The notes under the pieces are model-generated. The model was not told the origin of the DNA. It searched no databases and saw only the letters and a program-made list of their open reading frames with translations. From Methanobacterium sp. UBA8 (lineage in GTDB: Archaea; Methanobacteriota; Methanobacteria; Methanobacteriales; Methanobacteriaceae), in the NCBI GenBank assembly GCA_002509665.1, contig DADN01000082.1, positions 674-9,448 of the forward strand: a stretch of 8,775 nucleotides of DNA, given 5' to 3'. The translations under genes were made by a program, and so were the position numbers. Below, piece after piece: positions 1 to 5,355 of this stretch (position 1 is its first letter; the number at the start of each line of letters is the position of its first letter).

Positions 1-55
1 TTTTAGTACTAATTATTATATTTATATTATTTATTATAACTAGCTCTTTTTAAAT

Positions 56-229
56 ATTAAAATTCAAAAATTTTCGGATGTAATTTTAGTGAAAACTTAA
101 TATTTTAAGATAAAAAGTAAAATTCACCATTATTAAGCCCAATAAAACATAAAAATTTAGAATTGACCGAAATAACTTCACCAAATATTTAATTAATAAA
201 AAATTAAATTCAAAAATGTTCGAGATGTA
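56..229. repeat. Pair of degenerate direct repeats, about 28 bp
   Basis: The copies lie at 56-82 and 203-229. Both read ATTAA-(A)-ATTCAAAAAT, then TTTCG or GTTCG, then GATGTA or AGATGTA, so they differ by one substitution and two single-base indels over about 28 bases. They are 147 bases apart, in the same orientation. The intervening DNA does not look duplicated. The shared core includes GC-containing words (TTCG, GATGTA), which makes pure AT-richness a less complete explanation. Confidence 0.4.
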
Positions 230-349
230 CTTATTTCAACCACCTGAGCTATATGTAACTATATAAAACACCATAATTTCTAAAAAAAAGAAAATTTAAC
301 TAAATCGCAAATGTATTACATCTAATTTAATCAAATACAAAAACTGTTT

Positions 350-360
350 TTTAAATATAT
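350..360 (+). promoter_or_regulatory. Possible TATA box for the F420 oxidoreductase gene
   Basis: TTTAAATATAT resembles an archaeal TATA box. Transcription would start near 380-385, inside the dyad at 381-401, leaving a leader of about 100 bases. Other AT-rich boxes nearer the gene (around 398-412 and 432-446) are possible, so the assignment is weak. Confidence 0.25.
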
Positions 361-380
361 TGTTACTCCTATAGAGCGAA

Positions 381-401
381 TTTTCAAAACGTGTTTGAAA
401 A
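381..401. promoter_or_regulatory. 8-bp inverted repeat upstream of the F420 oxidoreductase gene
   Basis: The arms TTTTCAAA (381-388) and TTTGAAAA (394-401) are perfect inverted complements around the 5-base centre ACGTG. The dyad is 80 bases before the start codon and just downstream of a TATA-like box, a position typical of an archaeal repressor operator. It could also form a hairpin in the transcript. Confidence 0.4.
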
Positions 402-466
402 AAATAAATACTACTCCACGAATAAGTATTACTATTTTACATAAAACTATTAAAACTTAAAAATGT

Positions 467-471
467 GGAGG
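467..471 (+). promoter_or_regulatory. Ribosome binding site that fixes the start at 481
   Basis: GGAGG is a strong match to the archaeal anti-Shine-Dalgarno sequence and sits 9 bases before the ATG at 481. It lies inside the extra codons of the longer frame opening at 463, which argues against that earlier start. Confidence 0.8.
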
Positions 472-480
472 AAATATAAA

Positions 481-1446
481 ATGGTTAAGATTGGCTATAA
501 ACTGGGTAGTGAAAAGTACCCACCATTAGAGTTAATACATAATGCTAAAAGAGCGGAAGATGCGGGATTTGATTTTGCAATGATTTCAGATCATTATCAT
601 CCATGGATAAATAAAGAAGGTAACAGTCCTTTTGTCTGGGGTACACTTGGTGGCATATCTCAGGTAACAGAAAGCATACCTGTTGCAACAGGAGTTACCT
701 GTCCAACATTCAGGATACATCCTGCAATTATTGCCCAGGCTGCAGCTACAGCCGCATCAATGCTTCCAGGAAGATTCATACTTGGAGTAGGCTCTGGAGA
801 GAATTTAAGCGAACATATTTTAGGTGATGAATGGCCTCCAACTCCCACAAGAATTGATATGCTTGCAGAAGCTGTAGATATAATTCGAACTCTGTGGAAT
901 GGGTGTGATGGGCTGCAAGATTACAACGGCTGCTATTATACCGTTGAAAATGCAAAGGTCTATACCAAACCTGAAGAACTACCCCCCATTTATATAGCTG
1001 CTGAGGGAGAAATAGCATCGGAATTAGCAGGGACAAGCGGTGACGGATTAATAGCACAATCTCCTGAAGAAAGTATAACAAAAAAATTTAATGAGTCAGG
1101 AGGAGAAGGTAAGCCATGTTATGGTGAGGCCACAGTATGCTGGGCAGAAGACGATAATGAAGCAAAACATGCAGCTTATGAATACTGGCCAATAAAAGCA
1201 AATACAGTCCAGTTAAATGGAGACCTACCAACGCCATCCCATTTTGAACAGCTTGGAGGAATAATTAACGAAGATATTCTCGCTGAACAGATGGTCTGCA
1301 GCAGCAATCCTCAAGACCACATAGACGAGATTAAAAGATATGTTGATGCAGGTTTTGACCATGTGTGTATTCAGCATGTAGGTACCGACCAGACAGGTTT
1401 TATAGAATTCTGCGAGAGGGAAATTCTACCCGAATTTAGAGATTAA
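481..1446 (+). CDS. F420-dependent LLM-class oxidoreductase (Fgd-like)
   Basis: A 321-residue cytoplasmic TIM-barrel enzyme of the luciferase-like F420 family, in the glucose-6-phosphate-dehydrogenase-like subgroup. These enzymes transfer a hydride between a substrate and coenzyme F420. I chose the ATG at 481 because GGAGG (467-471) lies 9 bases upstream; the in-frame ATG at 463 would overlap that site. Compared from memory with mycobacterial Fgd1, the cofactor and catalytic residues are present: D37-H38 and W42 (Fgd1 D39, H40, W44), the T70-G71-V72-T73 turn, and E107 in GVGSGEN (Fgd1 E109). The three phosphate-binding residues of Fgd1 (K198, K259, R283) are not matched; the R283 position reads Q in LAEQMV. 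The length is close to the 336 residues of Fgd1. The substrate is therefore unknown and probably not glucose-6-phosphate. The gene appears monocistronic. Confidence 0.9.
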   Translation: MVKIGYKLGSEKYPPLELIHNAKRAEDAGFDFAMISDHYHPWINKEGNSPFVWGTLGGISQVTESIPVATGVTCPTFRIHPAIIAQAAATAASMLPGRFILGVGSGENLSEHILGDEWPPTPTRIDMLAEAVDIIRTLWNGCDGLQDYNGCYYTVENAKVYTKPEELPPIYIAAEGEIASELAGTSGDGLIAQSPEESITKKFNESGGEGKPCYGEATVCWAEDDNEAKHAAYEYWPIKANTVQLNGDLPTPSHFEQLGGIINEDILAEQMVCSSNPQDHIDEIKRYVDAGFDHVCIQHVGTDQTGFIEFCEREILPEFRD

Positions 1447-1536
1447 TCCTTACTTTATCAATATATTCTACAGTAACTACCCCAATATACAACATACTAA
1501 TTCAACATTGAACTACTTTAATTATTAGCCATTAAT

Positions 1537-1550
1537 CATATAGTATATTC
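1537..1550 (+). promoter_or_regulatory. TATA-like box of the small RHH gene
   Basis: CATATAGTATATTC lies about 30 bases before the ribosome binding site of the gene at 1576. Its core ATATA-G-TATAT (1538-1548) is a perfect palindrome, so it could also serve as an autoregulatory site, though TATA boxes are often palindromic by nature. Confidence 0.4.
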
Positions 1551-1575
1551 AAAGTGTTACAAGAAGGAGATTTTC

Positions 1576-1755
1576 ATGGGCGCGATAACAGTTTGTATTC
1601 CAGATGAGTTAGAAATAGCATTTAGAAGAATTACAAGAATTAAATATGGAGATAAACAGGGCCGCCTTTCAAGGGGAGCTACGGAAGCTCTCTATGAATG
1701 GTGCAGAAAGGAAGGTTTTGAGTATATTGAATCAGAAGATAGGGCTTGTGAATAA
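1576..1755 (+). CDS. Small ribbon-helix-helix DNA-binding protein
   Basis: A 59-residue protein with a clean start: AGGAG (1565-1569) lies 6 bases before the ATG. The N-terminus ITVCIPDELE (residues 4-13) fits the beta strand of a ribbon-helix-helix fold. It is followed by a basic helix (about 12-24, with RRITRIK), a turn with GDKQGRLSRG (25-35) and a second helix (about 36-48, ATEALYEWCRKEG). This layout, with a serine-initiated second helix and an aromatic EW near the end, matches small archaeal RHH proteins that act as dimeric repressors or as antitoxins. No toxin-like gene adjoins it: the next gene is convergent. It sits 129 bases downstream of the F420 oxidoreductase, has its own TATA-like box and ends 50 bases before the convergent UPF0305 gene. 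The target is unknown. The fold is assigned from pattern only; alternatives are a generic small DNA-binding protein. Confidence 0.75.
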   Translation: MGAITVCIPDELEIAFRRITRIKYGDKQGRLSRGATEALYEWCRKEGFEYIESEDRACE

Positions 1756-1763
1756 TTGAATTT

Positions 1764-1796
1764 GAATAGTAAATTGGGGATAAAATTACTTTATTC
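1764..1796. terminator. Possible bidirectional terminator between convergent genes
   Basis: The 50-base gap between the convergent RHH and UPF0305 genes contains an imperfect stem: GAATAGTAAATT (1764-1775) can pair with AATTACTTTATTC (1784-1796) around a short GGGG-containing loop, with small bulges. The right arm leads into a T-rich stretch. The position fits transcription termination for both genes, but the stem is weak and AT-rich. Confidence 0.3.
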
Positions 1797-1805
1797 ATCA
1801 CTTGA

Positions 1806-2249
1806 TTAATCTATTCCCTTACAAACACAATATTTACACAACGACAGCTTATCCTTTATAAAAATACGCTTTCCAGTACAGTAATAAACGCCCTCTTTTT
1901 TATATACCCTCTCACTATTTGAAAATACAATTCCCTGAGGATGTAATGGCTTTTTGGCTATGAAAGTTAGATATATAGATATTGCCTTGATAAATTCTTT
2001 AAAGTCTCCATCATCCGGCGCATACAAACTAAAATAGTGATCAATCCTGTTTTGAAGGTCTTTTAATTTTTTTTCATCAACTTCTTCGTCCAATCCGTTG
2101 CATGATGAGTCTAATATCTTATTGAAATTCTCTAAATTATATCTGGACATAGCTTGATTTAAAGAATCTTTTTTCCCGTTATCCCTTATTTTCGGTTTGT
2201 ATTTTTCCATACACTCTTTAAGCTTTAAAAGTAACTGTGAGGTTTTCAT
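1806..2249 (-). CDS. UPF0305/DUF2115 family protein
   Basis: A 147-residue protein of unknown function. The recognisable part is the C-terminal two thirds: an acidic-aromatic segment with YFSLYAPDDGDFKEFI (about 73-88), then the hallmark ISIYLTFIAKKPLHPQGIVF (90-109), then YYCTGK (122-127) and CKYC (138-141). I recall the same order, LTFIAK-PLHP-G-F...YYC...C-x-x-C, in the UPF0305/DUF2115 family of methanogens. The conserved H103, C124, C138 and C141 suggest a metal site; an additional C143 is present. There is no signal peptide or membrane segment. The protein seems slightly short for the family at the N-terminus. The start has only a weak upstream GGAT, so it is less certain than the frame. 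The gene is divergent from the zinc-ribbon gene and convergent with the RHH gene. No function should be assigned. Confidence 0.8.
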   Translation of the reverse strand: MKTSQLLLKLKECMEKYKPKIRDNGKKDSLNQAMSRYNLENFNKILDSSCNGLDEEVDEKKLKDLQNRIDHYFSLYAPDDGDFKEFIKAISIYLTFIAKKPLHPQGIVFSNSERVYKKEGVYYCTGKRIFIKDKLSLCKYCVCKGID

Positions 2250-2289
2250 TAATATCCAAATTATATTCTATTTTCATATCATTTCCAGT

Positions 2290-2304
2290 TATCTAATTTA
2301 GATA
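2290..2304. promoter_or_regulatory. 15-bp palindrome in the divergent promoter region
   Basis: TATCTAA (2290-2296) and TTAGATA (2298-2304) are perfect inverted arms around a single T. The right arm touches the minus-strand TATA-like sequence TTATATC (2308-2302), so a protein bound here would block the UPF0305 promoter and could also affect the divergent zinc-ribbon gene. Confidence 0.45.
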
Positions 2305-2308
2305 TAAG
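2302..2308 (-). promoter_or_regulatory. TATA-like box for the UPF0305 gene
   Basis: Read on the minus strand this is TTATATC, preceded by TTTAC. It lies 53 bases before the start codon at 2249, which allows a transcript start near 2275 and a leader of about 25 bases. Confidence 0.4.
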
Positions 2309-2310
2309 TA

Positions 2311-2320
2311 AACTTTTTAT
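2311..2320 (+). promoter_or_regulatory. TATA-like box for the zinc-ribbon gene
   Basis: AACTTTTTAT lies about 50 bases before the ATG at 2367, allowing transcription to begin near 2342 and to include the AGGTG ribosome binding site at 2357-2361. A weak match. Confidence 0.3.
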
Positions 2321-2366
2321 CAGTTAGCATGTAATATTAATACAATCTACTCAAAAAGGTGCCATT

Positions 2367-2831
2367 ATGCCGTATTTAATCTGCGATAAATGTAATCTCT
2401 ACTACGAAATTGAAGACAAACGCGAAATGAAGGATTTCCATACATGTGAGTGCGGTAATGAACTTCAGTATTTTAGTACAATCGAAGAATACATGTACGG
2501 AGAGTCACAAAATTCACATATTGCAGACGATAATACAGAAGAATCTGATGGAAAGGGAATATTCTACGCAGTCAATAAAAAAAATCTTGTAACTCTCCAA
2601 ATGGAAATGTTAAAAGAAAATAAAGAACGTAGAGAAAAGGAATATTTAAAAAGAGACCTTAATTATAAAATAAACCATGCTATGGAAGTTGCCAGAGAGA
2701 AAGGTTCAAATAATTCCAAAAATGAATATAAACCCCTGATTGTTAAAGAATATGGTGATAATCCCTTTAAAAAGCAAAAAGAAAAACTAATGCGCACAAT
2801 GGAATTACTGAAAAAATGGAAAGGAGAATAA
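2367..2831 (+). CDS. Zinc-ribbon protein with coiled-coil C-terminus
   Basis: A 154-residue soluble protein. The first 35 residues form a zinc ribbon: C6-x-x-C9 and C27-x-C29-G, with the aromatic YY and a short acidic loop between them, a module found at the start of many Methanobacteriales proteins. Residues 45-68 are acidic and low in structure (DDNTEESDGKG). Residues 70-110 are rich in K, E and R with heptad-like spacing and probably form a coiled coil; a second basic helix (about 133-152) ends the protein. There are no membrane segments, although related zinc-ribbon proteins often carry them. The start follows AGGTG (2357-2361) by 5 bases. The function is unknown; a nucleic-acid or protein-binding role is possible. 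The gene ends 33 bases from the convergent ABC permease gene. Confidence 0.75.
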   Translation: MPYLICDKCNLYYEIEDKREMKDFHTCECGNELQYFSTIEEYMYGESQNSHIADDNTEESDGKGIFYAVNKKNLVTLQMEMLKENKERREKEYLKRDLNYKINHAMEVAREKGSNNSKNEYKPLIVKEYGDNPFKKQKEKLMRTMELLKKWKGE

Positions 2832-2864
2832 TTCCATAGATTATGCACTATTTTTAATTGATAA

Positions 2865-3629
2865 TTACATTAATCCCTGTTCTCTTTTGGTAAACATATA
2901 AGCAGACACGAAAATCATCAACAGTGCAAATGCAGATATGACCAGTATACTGAGCTCCAGAGGAAGCGCAGATTGATGTAAAATAACACTCCGCATGGCG
3001 TCTACTCCATAAGTAAGCGGATCCAGGTATACTGCAAACTGAAGCCATGTAGGAAGCCCCGTTACAGGGAAAAGAGCTCCGCTTAGCAGAAATATAGGCA
3101 GCACTATGAAACTCATTATCAGGTTGAACCCTTCCATACTATCGGTTAATGAAGCAATTAATAATCCTAAACCCGCAAATCCAAGAGATATAATAATTAT
3201 CAGCACTATACTGACCAGGAATGCAATGACTGTCATTTGAACTCCAACTACAAATGACAGAAGCAGTAATATAACTCCCTGAATCAGTGCCGCTGTGCCA
3301 ATACCCAGTGATTTACCAAGTACAATGGATGGGCGAGATATTGGAGCCACCATTATTTCTTTTAAGAACCCATACTGTCTGTCCATAATTACAGATAATC
3401 CAGAAAATATAGTGGTAAATAGAATGGTCTGTCCAATGATACCTGGATAAATGAAAGCCTGATATCCTCCACTAATTCCCCCAAATCGTATTGCAGAACC
3501 TAAACCCGTTCCAAATATCAAAAGCCAGAGTAGAGGAGTTACTACTGAAGTCAAAATTCTTGAGCGATATCTGACGTACCTTTTAGTTTCCCTGAGCCAA
3601 ATAGTATATATTCCTTCCAGTTCAGGCAT
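2865..3629 (-). CDS. ABC-2 type permease, DrrB-like
   Basis: A 254-residue integral membrane subunit of an ABC-2 exporter. Six hydrophobic helices are visible at about 25-45, 59-80, 105-128, 133-160, 168-188 and 228-247. Between helices 2 and 3 is the cytoplasmic coupling element MDRQYGFLKEIMVAPISR (82-99), the characteristic ABC-2 segment that contacts the ATPase. The family (daunorubicin-resistance type) exports hydrophobic compounds or lipid-linked substrates; the substrate here cannot be told from sequence. The start ATG overlaps the stop codon of the upstream ATPase by one base (TAATG), and GAGGGGGG (3643-3636) inside the ATPase tail supplies the ribosome binding site. This arrangement implies translational coupling and a two-gene transporter that works as two ATPases plus two permeases. 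The protein ends in basic KREQ after the last helix, with no extra domain. Confidence 0.9.
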   Translation of the reverse strand: MPELEGIYTIWLRETKRYVRYRSRILTSVVTPLLWLLIFGTGLGSAIRFGGISGGYQAFIYPGIIGQTILFTTIFSGLSVIMDRQYGFLKEIMVAPISRPSIVLGKSLGIGTAALIQGVILLLLSFVVGVQMTVIAFLVSIVLIIIISLGFAGLGLLIASLTDSMEGFNLIMSFIVLPIFLLSGALFPVTGLPTWLQFAVYLDPLTYGVDAMRSVILHQSALPLELSILVISAFALLMIFVSAYMFTKREQGLM

Positions 3630-4573
3630 TATCGTCCCCCCTCAACTATTTTGGATCCAGTATACTTGATAAAGACATCTTCCAGATTAGGGTGTTCTAC
3701 TTCTATAGACTGTATATGGATGCCATGGGAACTTGCAAATTCTACCACTTCAGGTACTAAATTTTCACCGCGCTCCACCATTATTTTCACTTCGCCGCCT
3801 GTAAAGAAAATATCTCGGGCGAATTTCAGCTCTTTAGCTTTTTCCACGAATTTTTCAGGATCATTAACTTTGAGAGTTATAGTATCTGCTTTTAATTCTC
3901 TTTTAAGGTTACTTGGAGAATCCGAAGTGATTATCTCGCCTTTATTTATAATAGCCACCTCATCACACAGCTGATCTGCCTCTTCCATATAATGGGTAGT
4001 TAAAAGCACAGTAATATCCTGAGTTTGAGTCATATTGTAAATATACTCCCAAATATTTTCCCTGGTTTGAGGGTCCAATCCAAGGGTAGGTTCATCTAAA
4101 AAAAGCACTTTAGGGTGATGTATAAGTCCCCTACCTATTTCAAGTCGCCGCTTCATTCCTCCAGAGTACGTTTTTATGTATTCATCAACTTTTTTTCCCA
4201 AAGATATAAGCTCTAAAATTTCTTCAATACGCTCTTCCCTAACATCTTTAGGCACTCCATAAAGAGAAGCATGCATTTCAAGGTGTTCCCTACCAGTTAA
4301 AATATCGTCGAGGGCTCGGGATTGGAATACTATCCCTATAGATTTCCTAACCTCTTTAGCCTGCTTTACTATGTCATAACCATTTACAATTGCAGTCCCA
4401 GATGTAGGACGTAGTATTGTACATAGCATAGATATAAGTGTGGTTTTTCCAGCCCCATTGGGTCCTAATACACCATATACTGTATTTCTTGGAACTTCAA
4501 GATTAATGGAATCCACAGCAATGAAATCATCATATCGTTTGGTGATATCTTTAGTTTCTATAACATTTCCCAT
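3629..4573 (-). CDS. ABC transporter ATP-binding protein, DrrA-like
   Basis: A 314-residue ATPase with every catalytic element of an ABC domain: Walker A GPNGAGKTT (37-45), Q-loop Q83, signature YSGGMKRR (135-142), Walker B VLFLDEP with catalytic E160 (155-161), D-loop GLD (164-166) and the switch histidine H193 in TTHYMEEA. Residues from about 220 form the small C-terminal alpha/beta domain (DUF4162 type) that ends in the conserved EHPNLEDVFIKYTG motif. The order and length are those of the DrrA group of drug or lipid exporters. The start is fixed by GAGGT (4583-4579), 5 bases upstream. The ATPase is the first gene of the operon, and the permease follows with a one-base overlap. No regulator gene adjoins the pair. 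It acts on the cytoplasmic face of the membrane. Confidence 0.93.
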   Translation of the reverse strand: MGNVIETKDITKRYDDFIAVDSINLEVPRNTVYGVLGPNGAGKTTLISMLCTILRPTSGTAIVNGYDIVKQAKEVRKSIGIVFQSRALDDILTGREHLEMHASLYGVPKDVREERIEEILELISLGKKVDEYIKTYSGGMKRRLEIGRGLIHHPKVLFLDEPTLGLDPQTRENIWEYIYNMTQTQDITVLLTTHYMEEADQLCDEVAIINKGEIITSDSPSNLKRELKADTITLKVNDPEKFVEKAKELKFARDIFFTGGEVKIMVERGENLVPEVVEFASSHGIHIQSIEVEHPNLEDVFIKYTGSKIVEGGR

Positions 4574-4642
4574 AATATACCTCAGCAGTTTGTCTTGTTT
4601 TTACCATAAAAAATGTGCTAAATGTATTGTCATATTAAACAG

Positions 4643-4650
4643 ATTATAAA
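4643..4650 (-). promoter_or_regulatory. TATA box of the ABC exporter operon
   Basis: The minus strand reads TTTATAAT, preceded by AAGG, close to an archaeal TATA box. It lies 70 bases before the ATPase start codon, predicting a transcript start near 4620 and a leader of about 45 bases that includes the GAGGT ribosome binding site. Confidence 0.45.
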
Positions 4651-4707
4651 CCTTATTATAATTTGTTTTTGAAAAGATATATAGTTTTAATTCATATTTT
4701 GATAGAT

Positions 4708-4780
4708 TGATTAAATAAAAGCAAATAATAGCATCACAGGCATGCAAAAAACAAAATATGCAAATAATATTATTTAATCA
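4708..4780. repeat. Nested inverted and direct repeat upstream of the ABC operon
   Basis: TGATTAAATAA (4708-4718) and TTATTTAATCA (4770-4780) are perfect 11-bp inverted arms. Just inside them lie two identical direct repeats, GCAAATAATA (4721-4730 and 4760-4769). The 29-base centre contains GCATGC (4740-4745), itself a palindrome and nearly on the axis of the outer arms. The structure sits about 60 bases upstream of the exporter TATA box and 126 bases before the small membrane-protein gene, so it may regulate either. Confidence 0.5.
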
Positions 4781-4873
4781 GCTTATTCTATTTTAAAATA
4801 GTATCAACAGAAATTTAAAGGCCCTACATTAATTTAATAAGGAGACCAAAAATAATAAAATGTAATAATAATG

Positions 4874-4883
4874 TTTAATAATT
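4874..4883 (+). promoter_or_regulatory. TATA-like box placing a leaderless start for the small membrane protein
   Basis: TTTAATAATT lies 23-32 bases before the ATG at 4906, the usual archaeal distance from TATA box to transcription start. With no spaced Shine-Dalgarno site present, this fits a leaderless or nearly leaderless transcript. Confidence 0.35.
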
Positions 4884-4905
4884 TTGTATTACAAATATAA
4901 TAAGG

Positions 4906-5112
4906 ATGAAGCCCGATTTAAAAATAACACTGGTTATTTTCTTGATTGCAGGACTGCTAATTTCTATTAAGGGTTTAGAGGAAAATTTAGGAGTTATGGA
5001 CATATTTACAATTTTTGTGACGTTTATATTATTTTTAACCGGTTTTGCATTTTTAACCGCTTCAGTAATGAATATAATAAGTCGAATTTCAACTATTTTA
5101 TTTAAAAAATAA
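4906..5112 (+). CDS. Small two-helix membrane protein
   Basis: A 68-residue protein of unknown function made almost wholly of two hydrophobic helices, about residues 7-21 and 33-58, joined by a short acidic turn (GLEENLGVMD). The N-terminus (MKPDLK) and C-terminus (FKK) are basic, which predicts both ends inside the cell. There are no cysteines, no charged residues inside the helices and no recognisable family motif. The ATG at 4906 is the only ATG, GTG or TTG start in the open frame, which begins after a TAA at 4879-4881. The only purine-rich run (AAGG, 4902-4905) touches the start codon, too close to act as a normal ribosome binding site, so leaderless translation is likely. A gene this short and AT-rich could be a chance frame, though the amphipathic plan supports a real protein. 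Confidence 0.55.
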   Translation: MKPDLKITLVIFLIAGLLISIKGLEENLGVMDIFTIFVTFILFLTGFAFLTASVMNIISRISTILFKK

Positions 5113-5206
5113 AAAATATTATAAAATATCAAATAAAGAATCAGTGCATTTATTTTAATATTAACTATTCTAATTTAACACTTGAGCTAAATCTAAACTT
5201 CTAAAT

Positions 5207-5222
5207 AATGAATTAATTCATT
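5207..5222. terminator. 16-bp perfect palindrome followed by a T-rich tract
   Basis: AATGAATT (5207-5214) joins directly to AATTCATT (5215-5222), a perfect palindrome. As RNA it would form a 6-bp stem with a UUAA loop, followed by the pyrimidine-rich run TTTTTCTCTCTTTT (5221-5234). It lies about 95 bases after the small membrane-protein gene and fits a U-tract terminator; it could instead be a protein-binding site. Confidence 0.4.
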
Positions 5223-5330
5223 TTTCTCTCTTTTAGAGTTAATATCTGTAAAAAAGGAGCATAAATTATATATGTTTTTTATTATAAAAATACAATACAA
5301 TCATACAGAAAATGCTCGAATTCATTTAAA

Positions 5331-5355
5331 ATAATGTGGATTTCAGCCGCATTAT
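5331..5355. promoter_or_regulatory. 9-bp inverted repeat before the MBL-rhodanese operon
   Basis: ATAATGTGG (5331-5339) and CCGCATTAT (5347-5355) are inverted complements with one G-T pair, around a 7-base centre. The GC-containing arms stand out in an AT-rich leader. The right arm runs into CATTATAAC (5350-5358), a TATA-like sequence whose transcript would begin near 5380, so the dyad could be an operator; if transcription starts upstream at 5263-5274 it would be a leader hairpin 63 bases before the start codon. Confidence 0.45.

Larger units (their letters stand above)
1..462. other. AT-rich non-coding region
   Basis: I see no credible gene here: every frame is broken by frequent stops and no Shine-Dalgarno site is followed by an open frame. 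The stretch holds a degenerate direct repeat (56-82 and 203-229), a TATA-like ACTATATAAA at 258-267, an 11-bp palindrome ATGTATTACAT at 311-321, a TATA-like TTTAAATATAT at 350-360 and an 8-bp inverted repeat at 381-401. It probably contains the promoter and 5' leader of the oxidoreductase gene and perhaps the tail region of an unseen upstream gene. An unrecognised small RNA driven from 258-267 cannot be excluded. Confidence 0.6.
4574..4905. other. Divergent non-coding region between exporter and small membrane protein
   Basis: This 332-base gap has no credible gene. It contains the exporter ribosome binding site and TATA box, the nested repeat at 4708-4780, an isolated GGAG at 4841-4844 with no usable open frame after it (the next ATG, 4860, is followed directly by TAA), and an 8-codon mini-frame at 4871-4900 that ends just before the membrane-protein gene. 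Confidence 0.6.

Noticed and set aside
1..462. CRISPR array or mobile-element end suggested by repeats in the non-coding start.
   Set aside because: There are only two degenerate copies with unequal internal sequence and a 147-base spacing, no regular spacers, no target-site duplication and no transposase remnant.
463..480. Upstream in-frame ATG at 463 as the start of the F420 oxidoreductase.
   Set aside because: It would place the strong GGAGG inside the coding sequence, has no ribosome binding site of its own, and the family begins at the MVKIGYKLG found at 481.
776..1081. Open minus-strand frame of 101 codons.
   Set aside because: It lies wholly inside the oxidoreductase gene, has no ribosome binding site, and its residues show no family pattern.
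1576..2249. Toxin-antitoxin pair made of the RHH protein and the UPF0305 protein.
   Set aside because: The genes are convergent rather than co-transcribed, and the UPF0305 family has no toxin features.
3651..3974. Open plus-strand frame of 107 codons opposite the DrrA-like gene.
   Set aside because: It is antisense to a well-supported ABC ATPase and is serine/threonine-rich in the way shadow frames are.
2865..4573. Antibiotic-resistance label for the DrrAB-like transporter.
   Set aside because: The family resemblance does not reveal the substrate; archaeal members are widespread and no biosynthetic or resistance genes are nearby.
4841..4900. GGAG followed by a start-stop (ATG TAA at 4860) and an 8-codon frame at 4871-4900 as a regulatory leader peptide.
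   Set aside because: The spacing from GGAG to either ATG is too long and the peptide shows no regulatory residue run; chance is the simpler explanation.
4875..5132. Minus-strand frame of 85 codons covering the small membrane-protein gene.
   Set aside because: It is antisense, with a composition produced by the AT-rich complement; the plus-strand frame has the more coherent two-helix plan, though that gene is itself uncertain.
5272..5334. 20-codon frame before the MBL-rhodanese gene.
   Set aside because: The upstream GGAG is 12 bases away, the frame overlaps a TATA-like box and the dyad, and the peptide has no recognisable feature.
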